From contig OZ244045.1 of assembly GCA_965215295.1 (NCBI GenBank), positions 2,356,001 to 2,420,000 of the forward strand: a stretch of DNA of 64,000 nucleotides, read 5' to 3'. Below are positions 32,724-41,586 of this stretch, one piece after another (the first letter of the stretch is position 1; every line of letters starts with the position of its first letter). Made by a program: the position numbers and the translations under genes. The DNA is from HK1 sp965215295 (GTDB lineage: Bacteria > Pseudomonadota > Gammaproteobacteria > HK1). The notes under the pieces were generated by a model, which did not search any database, was not told the origin of the DNA, and saw nothing but the letters and a program-made list of their open reading frames with translations.

Positions 32724-33977
32724 ATGAACAGCGTCACCCTCGAGGCCGCACCGTCCCCTCCACCCGCCATGCTCACGGTGGAGCAGGCTCGCGAGTACCT
32801 GCTGCGGCGCACCCGCGGCATCGAGGAGAACGAACGCATCGCAGTGGAAGATGCGCTCGGTCGGATCGTCGCCGCAGACGTGGTGGCCCCGATCAACGTG
32901 CCGGGACACGCGAACAGCGCGATGGACGGCTACGCGGTGCGGGTCGCCGACATTCCGGACGCCGGCGAGGCGACGCTGCGGGTCACCCAGCGGATTGCGG
33001 CCGGCGAGGTCGGTTCGGCGCTCGCAGCCGGCGAAGCGGCACGGATCTTTACCGGCGCGCCGATCCCGGAAGGAGCGGACGCGATCGCAATTCAAGAGGA
33101 TTGTCGGTGCGACGGCGCATCGGTGGTGGTCCCCGGCCCGCTCGCGCCGGGGACCTTCGTACGTCCGCGGGGGAACGACATCCGGTCGGGGGCGGTCGTG
33201 CTCGCGGCCGGGACCCGCATCCGGCCGCAGGAAATGGGGGTCGCCGCGTCGGTCGGGATCGACCGGATCGAGGTGCGCCGCCGGCCGCGAGTGGCCATCG
33301 TCTCCAGCGGCGACGAGCTGCGCCTGCCCGGCGAGCCGCTCGGGCCGGGGCAGGTCTACAACTCGAACCGGTTCACGCTGATCGGACTGCTCGAACGCCT
33401 CGGCTGCGACGTGGTGGACCTCGGTCTGGTCGCCGATACGTTCGAGGCGACGCGCGCCGCACTGCTCGAGGGCGCGGACCGGGCCGACGTGCTGATCACC
33501 ACCGGCGGCGTCTCGGTCGGCGAGGAGGACCACGTCCGCCGCGCGCTCGAGTCCATCGGCGAGCTCGAGATGTGGAAGGTCAGGGTCAAGCCCGGAAAAC
33601 CGCTCGTCTACGGCCGCATCGGGGCCTGCGACCTGCTCGGCCTGCCGGGCAACCCGGTCTCCGCCCTGGTGACGTTCTGCCTGTTCGTGCGCCCGTTCGT
33701 CCTGCGCCGGCTGGGAGCCGCCCGCGTCTTTCCGGTGCCGGTGCGGGTCGCCGCCCGCTTCGAATGGCCGCGGCCGGGAGGACGCCGCGAGTACGCGCGC
33801 GCGCGTCTCGTGATGGCCGGGAACGGCGAGGCCGGCGCCGAGATACACACCCGGCAGGGCTCCGACGTGCTCTCCGCAACGGCATGGGCAACGGGGCTCG
33901 TCGAGATCGCCGAGGGGACGACCGTCGCGCCCGGCGATGGTGTCCGTTACTACTCGTTCGGGGATCTGCTGGAATGA
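32724..33977 (+). CDS. moeA: Molybdopterin molybdenumtransferase
   Basis: Inserts molybdate into adenylated molybdopterin. 417 residues: NVPGHANSAMDGYAVRVADI, IFTGAPIPEGADAIAIQEDC, VRPRGNDIRSGAVVLAAGT, VAIVSSGDEL, LITTGGVSVGEEDHVRRALE, KVRVKPGKPLVYG and LLGLPGNPVSALVTF. Its stop overlaps the moaE start (ATGA), so moeA-moaE are coupled. moaD and moaC are not in the window. Confidence 0.94.
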   Translation: MNSVTLEAAPSPPPAMLTVEQAREYLLRRTRGIEENERIAVEDALGRIVAADVVAPINVPGHANSAMDGYAVRVADIPDAGEATLRVTQRIAAGEVGSALAAGEAARIFTGAPIPEGADAIAIQEDCRCDGASVVVPGPLAPGTFVRPRGNDIRSGAVVLAAGTRIRPQEMGVAASVGIDRIEVRRRPRVAIVSSGDELRLPGEPLGPGQVYNSNRFTLIGLLERLGCDVVDLGLVADTFEATRAALLEGADRADVLITTGGVSVGEEDHVRRALESIGELEMWKVRVKPGKPLVYGRIGACDLLGLPGNPVSALVTFCLFVRPFVLRRLGAARVFPVPVRVAARFEWPRPGGRREYARARLVMAGNGEAGAEIHTRQGSDVLSATAWATGLVEIAEGTTVAPGDGVRYYSFGDLLE

Positions 33978-34429
33978 TGGCGACGATCCGGATCCAGGAA
34001 GAGCCGTTCGACGCGGGCGCCCTCATCGCGGAAGCGCATCGCGCCAACCCGAAGGTGGGGGCGGTCGCGACGTTCATCGGGTTCGTGCGCGACATCAACG
34101 AGGGCAGCGAAGTCCGCGAGATGACGCTGGAGCACTATCCCGGAATGACCGAGCGCGCCATCGAGCGGATCTGCCGCGACGCGGCGAGGCGCTGGGAGGT
34201 GCTCGACGCCCGCGTGGTGCACCGGGTGGGAACGTTGCGGCCCACCGATCCCATCGTCATCGTGGTGGTCGCGAGCGGACACCGCAAGGACGCGTTCGAG
34301 GCGTGCGAGTTCGTCATGGACTTTCTCAAGACCCGCGCCCCGTTCTGGAAGAAGGAGCGCACCGGGGACGGCGAGCGCTGGGTGGAAGCGCGCACGAAAG
34401 ACGACGAGGCGGCCGCGCGCTGGAAGTAG
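33974..34429 (+). CDS. moaE: Molybdopterin synthase catalytic subunit
   Basis: Transfers sulfur from MoaD thiocarboxylate to precursor Z to form molybdopterin. 151 residues: VGAVATFIGFVRDINEGSEV, MTLEHYPGMTERAIERI, VVHRVGTLRPTDPIVIVVVA, SGHRKDAFEACEFVMDFLKT and APFWKKE with the active-site lysines. Two adjacent in-frame ATGs at 33974 and 33977; the first overlaps the moeA stop. Confidence 0.93.
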   Translation: MMATIRIQEEPFDAGALIAEAHRANPKVGAVATFIGFVRDINEGSEVREMTLEHYPGMTERAIERICRDAARRWEVLDARVVHRVGTLRPTDPIVIVVVASGHRKDAFEACEFVMDFLKTRAPFWKKERTGDGERWVEARTKDDEAAARWK

Positions 34430-34507
34430 CGGCGCTCGAAGCGCGAGAGGCGGTCGCGGCGCACGCCCCCGGGAACGGCGGGGGCGGCCGGCACCGCCGC
34501 CCCCCGC

Positions 34508-35230
34508 TCAGTACATGTGCTGTCCGCCGTTGATCGACAGCGTCGACCCGGTCATGAACCCCATGTCGTCATCGACGAGGAACAGCACCGCCCTGGCGAT
34601 CTCGCTGGCGTGCCCGAGCCGGCCGACCGGAATGGTGGCGATGATCTTCTCCAGCACCTTCTCCGGCACCGCCCGCACCATGTCGGTGTCGATATAGCCC
34701 GGCGCGATCGCGTTGACGGTGATTCCCCGGCTCGCGCCCTCCTGGGCGAGCGCTTTGGTGAAGCCGTGGATGCCGGACTTGGCCGCCGCGTAGTTGACCT
34801 GGCCGTACTGGCCGGCCTGTCCGTTCACCGAGCCGATGTTCACGATGCGGCCGAAGCCGCTCTCGCGCATCCCTTCGATCACGCAGCGGGACATGTTGAA
34901 GCACGAGGAGAGGTTGGTCTGGAGCACCGCGTTCCAGCGATCGAACGACATGCGGTGCATCGTCCCGTCCCGGGTGATTCCGGCGTTGTTCACCAGGATG
35001 CCGATCGGACCGAGGTCCTTGGCGATCCGGTCCACCGCATCCCGGCACGCGTCGTAGTCGGCCACGTCGAACTTGCAGGTGCGGATTCCGGTGCGCTCCT
35101 CGAAGCGTTTCGCCGCCTCGGTGTTGCCGGCGTAGGTCGCGGCAACGGTGTGTCCCGCTTCCCGCAACGCGACCGAGATCGCCTCGCCGATGCCGCGGGT
35201 CCCGCCGGTGACTATCGCTACGTGTCCCAT
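34508..35230 (-). CDS. phaB: Acetoacetyl-CoA reductase (SDR)
   Basis: NADPH-dependent reduction of acetoacetyl-CoA to (R)-3-hydroxybutyryl-CoA for polyhydroxybutyrate. 240 residues of the short-chain dehydrogenase fold: VAIVTGGTRGIGEAIS, ILVNNAGITRDGTMHRMSFD, IVNIGSVNGQAGQYGQVNYA with the Ser-Tyr-Lys triad, and the C-terminus FMTGSTLSINGGQHMY typical of PhaB. Downstream of phaA on the same strand with a 28-base gap, hence one operon. No phaC synthase is in the window. Confidence 0.92.
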   Translation of the reverse strand: MGHVAIVTGGTRGIGEAISVALREAGHTVAATYAGNTEAAKRFEERTGIRTCKFDVADYDACRDAVDRIAKDLGPIGILVNNAGITRDGTMHRMSFDRWNAVLQTNLSSCFNMSRCVIEGMRESGFGRIVNIGSVNGQAGQYGQVNYAAAKSGIHGFTKALAQEGASRGITVNAIAPGYIDTDMVRAVPEKVLEKIIATIPVGRLGHASEIARAVLFLVDDDMGFMTGSTLSINGGQHMY

Positions 35231-35258
35231 GGTTGGCGCCTCCCTTGGTCGCCTTCGG

Positions 35259-36434
35259 TCAATCGCGCTCGACGCACATCGCGATGCCCATCCCCCCGCC
35301 GATGCAGAGCGTCGCCAGCCCCTTCTTCGCGTCGCGGCGCCGCATTTCGTAGAGCAGGGTGGTCAGCACCCGCGCACCGGAGGCCCCCACCGGATGCCCC
35401 AGTGCGATCGCGCCGCCGTTCACGTTGACCCGGTCGGTATCCCATCCGAGATCCTTGTTCACCGCACACGCCTGCGCGGCGAACGCCTCGTTCGCCTCCA
35501 CGAGGTCCAGATCGTCGGGGCTCCATCCCGCCTTCTCGAGCGCGCGGCGGCTGGCGGGGATCGGGCCGGTCCCCATGATCGCCGGGTCCACGCCCGCGGT
35601 GGCCCAGGAAACGATCCGGGCCAGCGGCGCGACACCGCGCTTCTCGGCGGCCTCGCGGGTCATGAGGACGACCACCGCGGCGCCGTCGTTGATTCCCGAC
35701 GCGTTGCCGGCCGTCACCGTTCCGTCCCTGGCGAAGGCGGGCCGGAGCTTCGCCAGCGTCTCGACGGTGGTGCCGTGCTTCGGATGCTCGTCGGTATCGA
35801 CGACCTTCTCGCCCTTTCTGGTCCTGATGGTGACCGGGACGATCTCCTCCGAGAACGTGCCCGCCTTCTGGGCGCGTTCGGCCTTGCCCTGGGACGCCGC
35901 GGCAAAGGCGTCCTGCTGGTCCCTGGTGATCTGCCACCGCTCCGCGACATTCTCCGCCGTGTTCCCCATGTGGTAGCCGTTGAAGGCGTCGAACAGCCCG
36001 TCGCGCAGCATGGTGTCGACGATCTCGGTGGACCCCATCTTGGTGCCGTTGCGCAGGTGCACGCAGTGCGGGGCCTGGCTCATGCTCTCGTGCCCGCCGG
36101 CGACCACGACGTCGCTGTCGCCGACACTGATGGCCTGGTAGCCCAGCGCCACGGTACGCAGCCCCGAGCCGCAGAGCTGGTTGACGCCGTACGCGGTGCG
36201 CTCGACCGGTATCCCCGCGGCGACCGCGGCTTGCCGGGCCGGATTCTGGCCCGCGCCGGCGGCGAGGATCTGGCCCATGACGACTTCGTCGACCTCGTCG
36301 GGGGTGACGGCGGCGCGGCGCATCGCCTCCTCGATCGCGACCTGGCCGAGGGAGTGGGCGGGCACCGACGAGAGGCCCCCGTTGAACGCCCCGACAGGGG
36401 TACGGGCGGCAGCGGCAATCACGACATCGTTCAT
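35259..36434 (-). CDS. phaA: Acetyl-CoA acetyltransferase (beta-ketothiolase)
   Basis: Condenses two acetyl-CoA to acetoacetyl-CoA (or thiolyses it). 391 residues: nucleophile Cys in GVNQLCGSGLRTVALGY, VVAGGHESMSQAPHCVHLRN, LVEANEAFAAQACAV, the catalytic His in NVNGGAIALGHPVGASGARV, and the second Cys in LATLCIGGGMGIAM. Directly precedes phaB. Biosynthetic rather than degradative use is inferred from that pairing. Confidence 0.93.
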   Translation of the reverse strand: MNDVVIAAAARTPVGAFNGGLSSVPAHSLGQVAIEEAMRRAAVTPDEVDEVVMGQILAAGAGQNPARQAAVAAGIPVERTAYGVNQLCGSGLRTVALGYQAISVGDSDVVVAGGHESMSQAPHCVHLRNGTKMGSTEIVDTMLRDGLFDAFNGYHMGNTAENVAERWQITRDQQDAFAAASQGKAERAQKAGTFSEEIVPVTIRTRKGEKVVDTDEHPKHGTTVETLAKLRPAFARDGTVTAGNASGINDGAAVVVLMTREAAEKRGVAPLARIVSWATAGVDPAIMGTGPIPASRRALEKAGWSPDDLDLVEANEAFAAQACAVNKDLGWDTDRVNVNGGAIALGHPVGASGARVLTTLLYEMRRRDAKKGLATLCIGGGMGIAMCVERD

Positions 36435-36552
36435 TGGAATGGCTCCTGCGAAACGACGTTCCGCGCTGATGGAGAGGTCGATGCATTGTACCGGGCGGGA
36501 GAGCCCGGTCCCATATCTCCGCCGGGTCGCGCGGCGAGGGCGCGGGTTCCGG

Positions 36553-37308
36553 CTACACCCTCGGCCCGCCGAACCCTATCCGCCCGATACCCGGGAGCTT
36601 GATCGCCGGCCCGAGCGGATCGATACCGAAAACCAGGCCGAGGACATTGAGCTCGATGCCCTCCTCGACGCCGATCATCACGCCGGCGAGTCCGAACACG
36701 GAGAACTGGAAGCCCCTTCCTCCCGGGGCGACGGCAAGGAACCGGCCTCCCTCGAGGTAGTCCTTGCCGATGGCGGTGGCGGGAAGCTCGACGGCAAGCT
36801 CGGGCACCCGGCGTGCGATGTACGCCGTGAAGGTGTTGCTGTTGGGACCCGGCCACAGCCGGTACACATGGGTATGGGGGTAGGTATCGACCGCTTCGAG
36901 GATCTTCGGGATGGCGCTCTCCGCGGCCGGGCCTCGAAGCTCCTTCACCAGCCTGGGCGGCTGGCCGTACCAGAAACGATCCGGCAGATCCGGGGAGGAG
37001 ACGACAACGTTGCCCCCACCCCGGCCCCGCCAGCCGATCACCTGGTGGACCCTGTAATGGGGGGCGTTCCCGGGCTTGGTGGCGACCCAGGTATGCACCG
37101 CGAGGAGGCCTCGCCAGTTGAACGCGCGCGCCGCCCACACCGAGACGATCGCTTCCCGCGCCTCGTCCGGTTCCGGCGCGATGCCGGCGCTCGACCGATC
37201 CGCGGTCCGCCAGTCCTGGCCGAGCCGCACCGTGCAGCCGGCCAGCGCAAGCGCCGGGCCGACCAGCAGGACGACCAGCAGGAGCAGAAACTTTCCGATT
37301 CCGTTCAT
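36553..37308 (-). CDS. DUF3750 domain lipoprotein-like envelope protein
   Basis: 251 residues. The N-terminal hydrophobic stretch (MNGIGKFLLLLVVLLVGPAL then ALAGC) could be a lipoprotein signal with the Cys of LAGC. The body has the DUF3750 pattern: VWAARAFNWRGLLAVHTWVA, YRVHQVIGWRGRG, DRFWYGQPPRLV, YRLWPGPNSNTFTAYIARRV and ELNVLGLVFGIDP. Function unknown; the family is widespread in proteobacteria as an envelope protein. Confidence 0.82.
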   Translation of the reverse strand: MNGIGKFLLLLVVLLVGPALALAGCTVRLGQDWRTADRSSAGIAPEPDEAREAIVSVWAARAFNWRGLLAVHTWVATKPGNAPHYRVHQVIGWRGRGGGNVVVSSPDLPDRFWYGQPPRLVKELRGPAAESAIPKILEAVDTYPHTHVYRLWPGPNSNTFTAYIARRVPELAVELPATAIGKDYLEGGRFLAVAPGGRGFQFSVFGLAGVMIGVEEGIELNVLGLVFGIDPLGPAIKLPGIGRIGFGGPRV

Positions 37309-37697
37309 GGCGGCGATTCAGGCCACCGGCCGGGCCGCGATCGGCATGCGGCCCTGTCCGGCCGGCTCGCGCGGGACGTCCCGGCCAAGGGGTCCGGCCG
37401 CCGCCGTCCCGGCGCCGCGAGAACGTTCCGGATCACCTCGCCCCGTTTTCGTGCAATCGTCGAGACGCGCCCCGCGCCACGACCGTGCCGGCCGGACCGG
37501 TTTCACGAGACCGCCGGACCCTTCCCGCCGGCCGCGGCGCCAGCCGCCTCCGCCGATGCCCGGAAGCGGCCGGCGGCCCTTGCTCGTTGTGTCCCGGCGC
37601 GACGACGATGGTAATATGGCGCCGCTTGACACCGACAGCCGCCGGACAGGCCGGTCCGCCGATGTCTCTCACTCCACGGATCAAAGAGGTCACCTTC
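37309..37697. other. Intergenic region upstream of the alanine-zipper lipoprotein
   Basis: No gene seen in 389 bases. The right part holds the putative promoter of the lipoprotein gene and its ribosome-binding site (AAAGAGGTC). Confidence 0.5.
37587..37617 (+). promoter_or_regulatory. Putative promoter of the alanine-zipper lipoprotein gene
   Basis: TAATAT at 37612-37617 is a near-perfect -10 box in otherwise GC-rich DNA. TTGTGT at 37587-37592 is a weak -35 with a long 19-base spacer. It lies about 80 bases before the ATG. Abundant outer-membrane lipoproteins often have strong promoters of this kind; the -35 assignment is uncertain. Confidence 0.4.
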
Positions 37698-38036
37698 ATG
37701 AACAACAGAATTGCCAAGTGGGCCACTGCCGCCGGTGCCGCCGTCGTACTGTCGATCGGTTCCGGGTGTGCCCCAGCCCCCGTTCAAGACGTAACCGCCC
37801 TCCAGTCCGAAGTCGAGTCGCTCAAGGGCGAGCTGGCGGCCGCGCGGAGCGCAGCGGCGAGCGCAGCGGCCGAAGCGGAGACGGCCCGCGCGGCGGCCCG
37901 TGACGCCACCATGGCCGCGAACGACGCCATGGGCGCCGCGAACGACGCCATGAGCGCCGCGAACGACGCCCGGAACAGCGGTGCCGCGAACGCCGAGAGG
38001 ATCGATCGGATGTTCGAGAAGGCGATGATGAAGTAG
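37698..38036 (+). CDS. Alanine-zipper (Lpp/OprI-like) lipoprotein
   Basis: 112 residues. A signal sequence MNNRIAKWATAAGAAVVLSI ends at Cys in SIGSGC, a weak but plausible lipobox. The mature part is a continuous alanine-rich coiled coil (ALQSEVESLKGELAAARSAA, then repeated NDAMGAA/NDAMSAA heptad-like units) and a closing FEKAMMK, whose final lysine may be attached to peptidoglycan as in Lpp. The next gene (opposite strand) is an L,D-transpeptidase, the enzyme class that makes such links. Confidence 0.8.
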   Translation: MNNRIAKWATAAGAAVVLSIGSGCAPAPVQDVTALQSEVESLKGELAAARSAAASAAAEAETARAAARDATMAANDAMGAANDAMSAANDARNSGAANAERIDRMFEKAMMK

Positions 38037-38057
38037 GCCCCTGCCCATTGCGGCCGG

Positions 38058-39050
38058 TCAGTTCGCGGATTCACGCTGACCGTCTGCAGGTACCGTCGAT
38101 CGGCTCGCCACCGCAATCGGGATCCCGTTTGCGGTGGCGAGTGCCTCGTCTATCCGCTCCCAGTCGAAGGTCGGACGCGCCCCCGCCGCGGGGACCGCGG
38201 CGACAAGCGACGACACCACTTCAGCCATGTTCGGGCGCGCCTCTTCGTCCGGAATCCCGATGTCGGGATGCACTTCGAGGTACAGCTCGTCCCCCGCCCA
38301 TCCCGCCTTGACGCTCTGGTGGACAAGGGTGACGGGCGTTCCGGCCTCCACCAGCTCGTACAGCTCCACGATGTGTTCGGGATACATGCGGACACATCCG
38401 TGGCTGACCCGCATCCCGATGCTGAACGGCTTGTTGGTCCCGTGGATCAGGTATTGGGGAAACCCGAGGTACAGCGCATGGGAGCCGAGCGGGTTGTCCG
38501 GTCCGGGGCCGACGACCCGAGGTAGCGGATCGCCGTTCATGGCCGCCTCTTCGCGGATCGAGTCGGGCGGGTACCACGTCGGGTAGGCCTTCTTCCTGAC
38601 GACGCTCGTCTCCCCGAGCGGTGTCTCCCAGCCGACCCTGCCGATGCTGATCGGCCACGTACGCACGATCGGCTCGTCCTCCTGGAAGTGGTAGACCCGC
38701 ATCTCCGGGACGTTCACCACCAGACCGGACCGGGGGGCGTCGGGGAGTACGAACCGCGACGGCAGCCGAATGGCGGTGCCCTCGCCGGGAACCCAGGTGT
38801 CCACCTCCGGGTTGGCAAGCCGAAGTTCCGCAATCCCCATCCCGAACCGCCGCGCGATGTCGAGCAGGGTGTCCTCGTACCGTGCGATGTAGACCTGGTC
38901 GCGTCCCCCCACCGCCTCTTCCGCATCGACCCGCCATGCTCCCGAATAGGCGCCGGCAACGGGAGCCGGCATCGAGATGGCGAGCGCGATCACCCAAGGC
39001 GCGGCCAGTCGCCCCGCGGTTCGCCGCCGAACGTCAGCATCCGGGTTCAT
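38058..39050 (-). CDS. L,D-transpeptidase (ErfK/YbiS-like) with LysM-type domain
   Basis: 330 residues from the Met of MNPDADVRRRTAGRLAAPWV. A signal/anchor region (to about residue 35) is followed by a LysM-like repeat (YIARYEDTLLDIARRFGMGI, ELRLANPEVD) and the YkuD catalytic domain with FPQYLIHGTNKPFSIGMRVS and HGCVRMYPEHIVELYELV, containing the catalytic H-x-S-H-G-C-x-R. It acts in the periplasm, making 3-3 crosslinks or anchoring Lpp to peptidoglycan. Convergence with the alanine-zipper lipoprotein gene supports the second role. Confidence 0.9.
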   Translation of the reverse strand: MNPDADVRRRTAGRLAAPWVIALAISMPAPVAGAYSGAWRVDAEEAVGGRDQVYIARYEDTLLDIARRFGMGIAELRLANPEVDTWVPGEGTAIRLPSRFVLPDAPRSGLVVNVPEMRVYHFQEDEPIVRTWPISIGRVGWETPLGETSVVRKKAYPTWYPPDSIREEAAMNGDPLPRVVGPGPDNPLGSHALYLGFPQYLIHGTNKPFSIGMRVSHGCVRMYPEHIVELYELVEAGTPVTLVHQSVKAGWAGDELYLEVHPDIGIPDEEARPNMAEVVSSLVAAVPAAGARPTFDWERIDEALATANGIPIAVASRSTVPADGQRESAN

Positions 39051-39233
39051 GGCAGTCGTCCGTGTCGCATGAAGGAGATGGCGGCCGGTTGCCCGCGTCG
39101 CCGACGAACCATCCCCGCCCCCCGGAGCTCCGGGCCGGGCCGCGGGACGCCGCATTCACCCGCCGTCCGGGAGGCGTTGTCGGGCGGACGTCCGGCGGGT
39201 GGACGCCCGAACCCGTCGCGGCGGCCGGCACGA

Positions 39234-39827
39234 TCAGCCCGCCCGGAGCAGCCACAGCGCGAGGAGCGCCGAGGGGCCCGCCCGTATCGCGTGCACGATG
39301 TCGGGCGGGTTGTAGACGATCCCGCCGACGCCGGGCGCATGCCAGCCGCAACCTTCGCGATACCACTCGCCGTCGCTCATCGCGATGTAGACCTCCGCGG
39401 GGGGATGCCGATGGTCGACGTATCGCACGTGGGGCGCAACCAGGCTCGCGCCGAACCACACGTCGCCGCGCCGTTCCAGTCCCGCCGGCCCGACGACGTC
39501 CGCATTGGCATGGCCGTCGTGGAACGCCTCGCCGCCGGCTTCCGAACCGGGACGCCGGCGCCAGCGCAGCTCGGGTTCCAGCGCTTCGAACGCTTTCACG
39601 AGCGGGGAGAGGTCCGGAGCCGATCCCGCATGAGCGAGTGCGGCGGGCAGATGGCGATACGCCGGAGGCGGAACGGCGGCGACCGGCGCGATGGCGCCCG
39701 TCGAAGTCGCGAGGGCTTCGAAAACGCGCTCGACGACGACGGCGGCCGGAGTCCGTTCCTCGACACGAGCCGAGAGCGCATCTCGTGCCGCATCGAGAAA
39801 CCGCTCCAGAACCTCGGGACGATCCAC
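39234..39827 (-). CDS. DMSP-lyase-like cupin (DddQ/DddL group)
   Basis: 197 residues from a GTG with GGAGG upstream. The C-terminal cupin carries VRYVDHRHPPAEVYIAMSDG and, 30 residues on, NPPDIVHAIRAG; His139, His141, Glu145, Tyr147 and His179 match the metal and catalytic set of DddQ-type dimethylsulfoniopropionate lyases. The N-terminal helical region, VERVFEALATSTG then ALEPELRWRRR, also fits the family. Product would be dimethyl sulfide plus acrylate. Cupin specificity is hard to judge, so treat the activity as likely, not certain. The frame is open upstream, but that sequence is not family-like. Confidence 0.7.
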   Translation of the reverse strand: MDRPEVLERFLDAARDALSARVEERTPAAVVVERVFEALATSTGAIAPVAAVPPPAYRHLPAALAHAGSAPDLSPLVKAFEALEPELRWRRRPGSEAGGEAFHDGHANADVVGPAGLERRGDVWFGASLVAPHVRYVDHRHPPAEVYIAMSDGEWYREGCGWHAPGVGGIVYNPPDIVHAIRAGPSALLALWLLRAG

Positions 39828-39955
39828 CCTGCACGACCTCCGGACTTTCTCGCCCGCGCGCCTGGCCGGCATGCGAGATCCGTTTCGCCATCCCTCCCGG
39901 CCGGCGCTCGCGGCGCCTCTCCCGCACGCTCCCGTGCGGCTGCCGAACCACCGTT

Positions 39956-40327
39956 TCAGGACAGGTCGACGGCGTAACGCTTGAGGTCCCCGAGCGAGAC
40001 GATCTCGAGCGTCGCGGCATGGGTCGCCCGCAGTACGACCCGCGGCGCGGCGCCGGCTTCGAGCGCCTCCTGCCAGCGCGCCGCGCACAGGCACCACTGA
40101 TCGCCCGGGCGCAGCCCCGGGAAGCCGAACTCCTCGCGGGGCGTGGACAGGTCGTTTCCACACGAGCGCGAGAACTCCAGGAACTCCCTCGTCACGCGGG
40201 TGCATACGGTGTGGCGGCCGATGTCTTCATCGGAGGTATTGCAGCAACCGTCGCGAAAGAAGCCGGTCGTCGGATCGTCCGAACACGGCTCCAGCGGCTC
40301 TCCGAAAACGTTCTCTGCCGGGTCCAT
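39956..40327 (-). CDS. DUF2237 family protein
   Basis: 123 residues. NVFGEPLEPCSDDPTTGFFR, DGCCNTSDEDIGRHTVC, TREFLEFSRSCGNDLSTPR and GLRPGDQWCLCAARWQEAL are the conserved DUF2237 blocks, with five or more conserved cysteines suggesting metal binding. Role unknown across bacteria. Complete and of normal length. Confidence 0.88.
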   Translation of the reverse strand: MDPAENVFGEPLEPCSDDPTTGFFRDGCCNTSDEDIGRHTVCTRVTREFLEFSRSCGNDLSTPREEFGFPGLRPGDQWCLCAARWQEALEAGAAPRVVLRATHAATLEIVSLGDLKRYAVDLS

Positions 40328-40459
40328 CCCCGCCTCCTCGTTCCACTACGCTCCGGCCGCGCACAGCGTACCAGACCGGACGACCCGAACGGCGGCCCGG
40401 AACCGCAGGCCGCAGCCATCGCCGAAGCGCCGGCGGTGATGGCGGTTTCGCGGGCAGGG

Positions 40460-41401
40460 TCAGGCATCGGGGGCCGATTCGAGCGCGGCGCGGACCCGCG
40501 CGGCGACAAGCTCTCCGGTGCGGGCGTTGGCCTCTTCGGTGAGGCCCGCGATGTGCGGCGTCAGGTAGAGGTTGGGAATCCCTTCGAGCCGCGAGTGTGC
40601 CGGCAGCGGCTCGTCTTCGAAGACGTCGAGGGCGGCGGCGCCAAGCTTTCCGGAGACGAGCGCCCGCGCCATCGCGGCCTCGTCCAGCACTCCACCGCGC
40701 GCGGTGTTGACGATGCAGGCGCCGGGCTTCATCGCGGCGATCTCGGCCGGACCGACGAGATGGCGGGTCGCATCGGTGAGGGGGACGTGCAGGGTCAGCA
40801 CGTCGCACGCGCCGAGCATCGCGCCGAGGTCGTCGAAGCGGCGTACCCCCGGCGCGCTCCATGCGGGATCGTCGGAAGCGAGCGCCGGATCGAACGCGGC
40901 GACGTGGACCCCGAGGGCGGAAGCGCGCTTGGCGACGGCGCGGCCGATGGCGCCGAACCCGACGATGCCCAGCGTCTTGCCGTCCGCCTCGCGACCCGTC
41001 AGCGCGGTCCGCGGCCAGTCCCCCGCGAGCACCCGGCCGGTGGCGTGGTATGCGCCGCGCAGCATCATCAGCATGGCCGCCACCACGTATTCCGCGACCG
41101 CGACCACGTTCGCGCCGGTCGCCGGATGGACCGACACGTTGCGCTCGCCACATGCATCGAGATCGATGTTGTCCAGGCCGACCCCGAGCCGGCCCACGGC
41201 GACGAGCCGCGGCCCCGCCGCGAGCAGGCCGGCATCGACCCGGGTGCGGTTGCGGACGATCAGGGCGCGGGCCCGGCCGAGAACGGCCGCAATGCCCGCC
41301 GGGTCCGCGTGCAGGTCGGGATCGTGGTGGACATCGAAACCGGCCCGCAGGGAATCCACCGCGCGCGCATCCATGAACTCGGTAATGACGATGTCGGTCA
41401 T
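40460..41401 (-). CDS. D-2-hydroxyacid dehydrogenase (SerA/SlcC-like)
   Basis: 313 residues. NAD-binding Rossmann loop TLGIVGFGAIGRAVAKRAS; substrate and catalytic residues in GRLGVGLDNIDLDACGERN, CIVNTARGGVLDEAAMARAL (Arg), ALDVFEDEPLP (Glu) and LYLTPHIAGLTEEANART (His). The start MTDIVITEFMDARAV and the VGLDN block resemble proteins annotated as (S)-sulfolactate dehydrogenase, but 3-phosphoglycerate or other hydroxyacids are equally possible. A sulfonate link would suit the DMSP-type neighbour; that is inference. Confidence 0.78.
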   Translation of the reverse strand: MTDIVITEFMDARAVDSLRAGFDVHHDPDLHADPAGIAAVLGRARALIVRNRTRVDAGLLAAGPRLVAVGRLGVGLDNIDLDACGERNVSVHPATGANVVAVAEYVVAAMLMMLRGAYHATGRVLAGDWPRTALTGREADGKTLGIVGFGAIGRAVAKRASALGVHVAAFDPALASDDPAWSAPGVRRFDDLGAMLGACDVLTLHVPLTDATRHLVGPAEIAAMKPGACIVNTARGGVLDEAAMARALVSGKLGAAALDVFEDEPLPAHSRLEGIPNLYLTPHIAGLTEEANARTGELVAARVRAALESAPDA

Positions 41402-41586
41402 CGGACACCCGCGCGTGGAGTTTCGTGCAACATTGGCGATGCGTCTCGCATGATTGCCCGGCGGCGGCCATCCCGCATCCGGAATGGCGGCGACGGGAGG
41501 CGCGGGCGATTTTCCCGAATGCGCCGGCCGATGTACATTCGCCGCCGGTCCCGGCGGGAAGCGCGAATCGAGTGGCCTCGTCTCCG

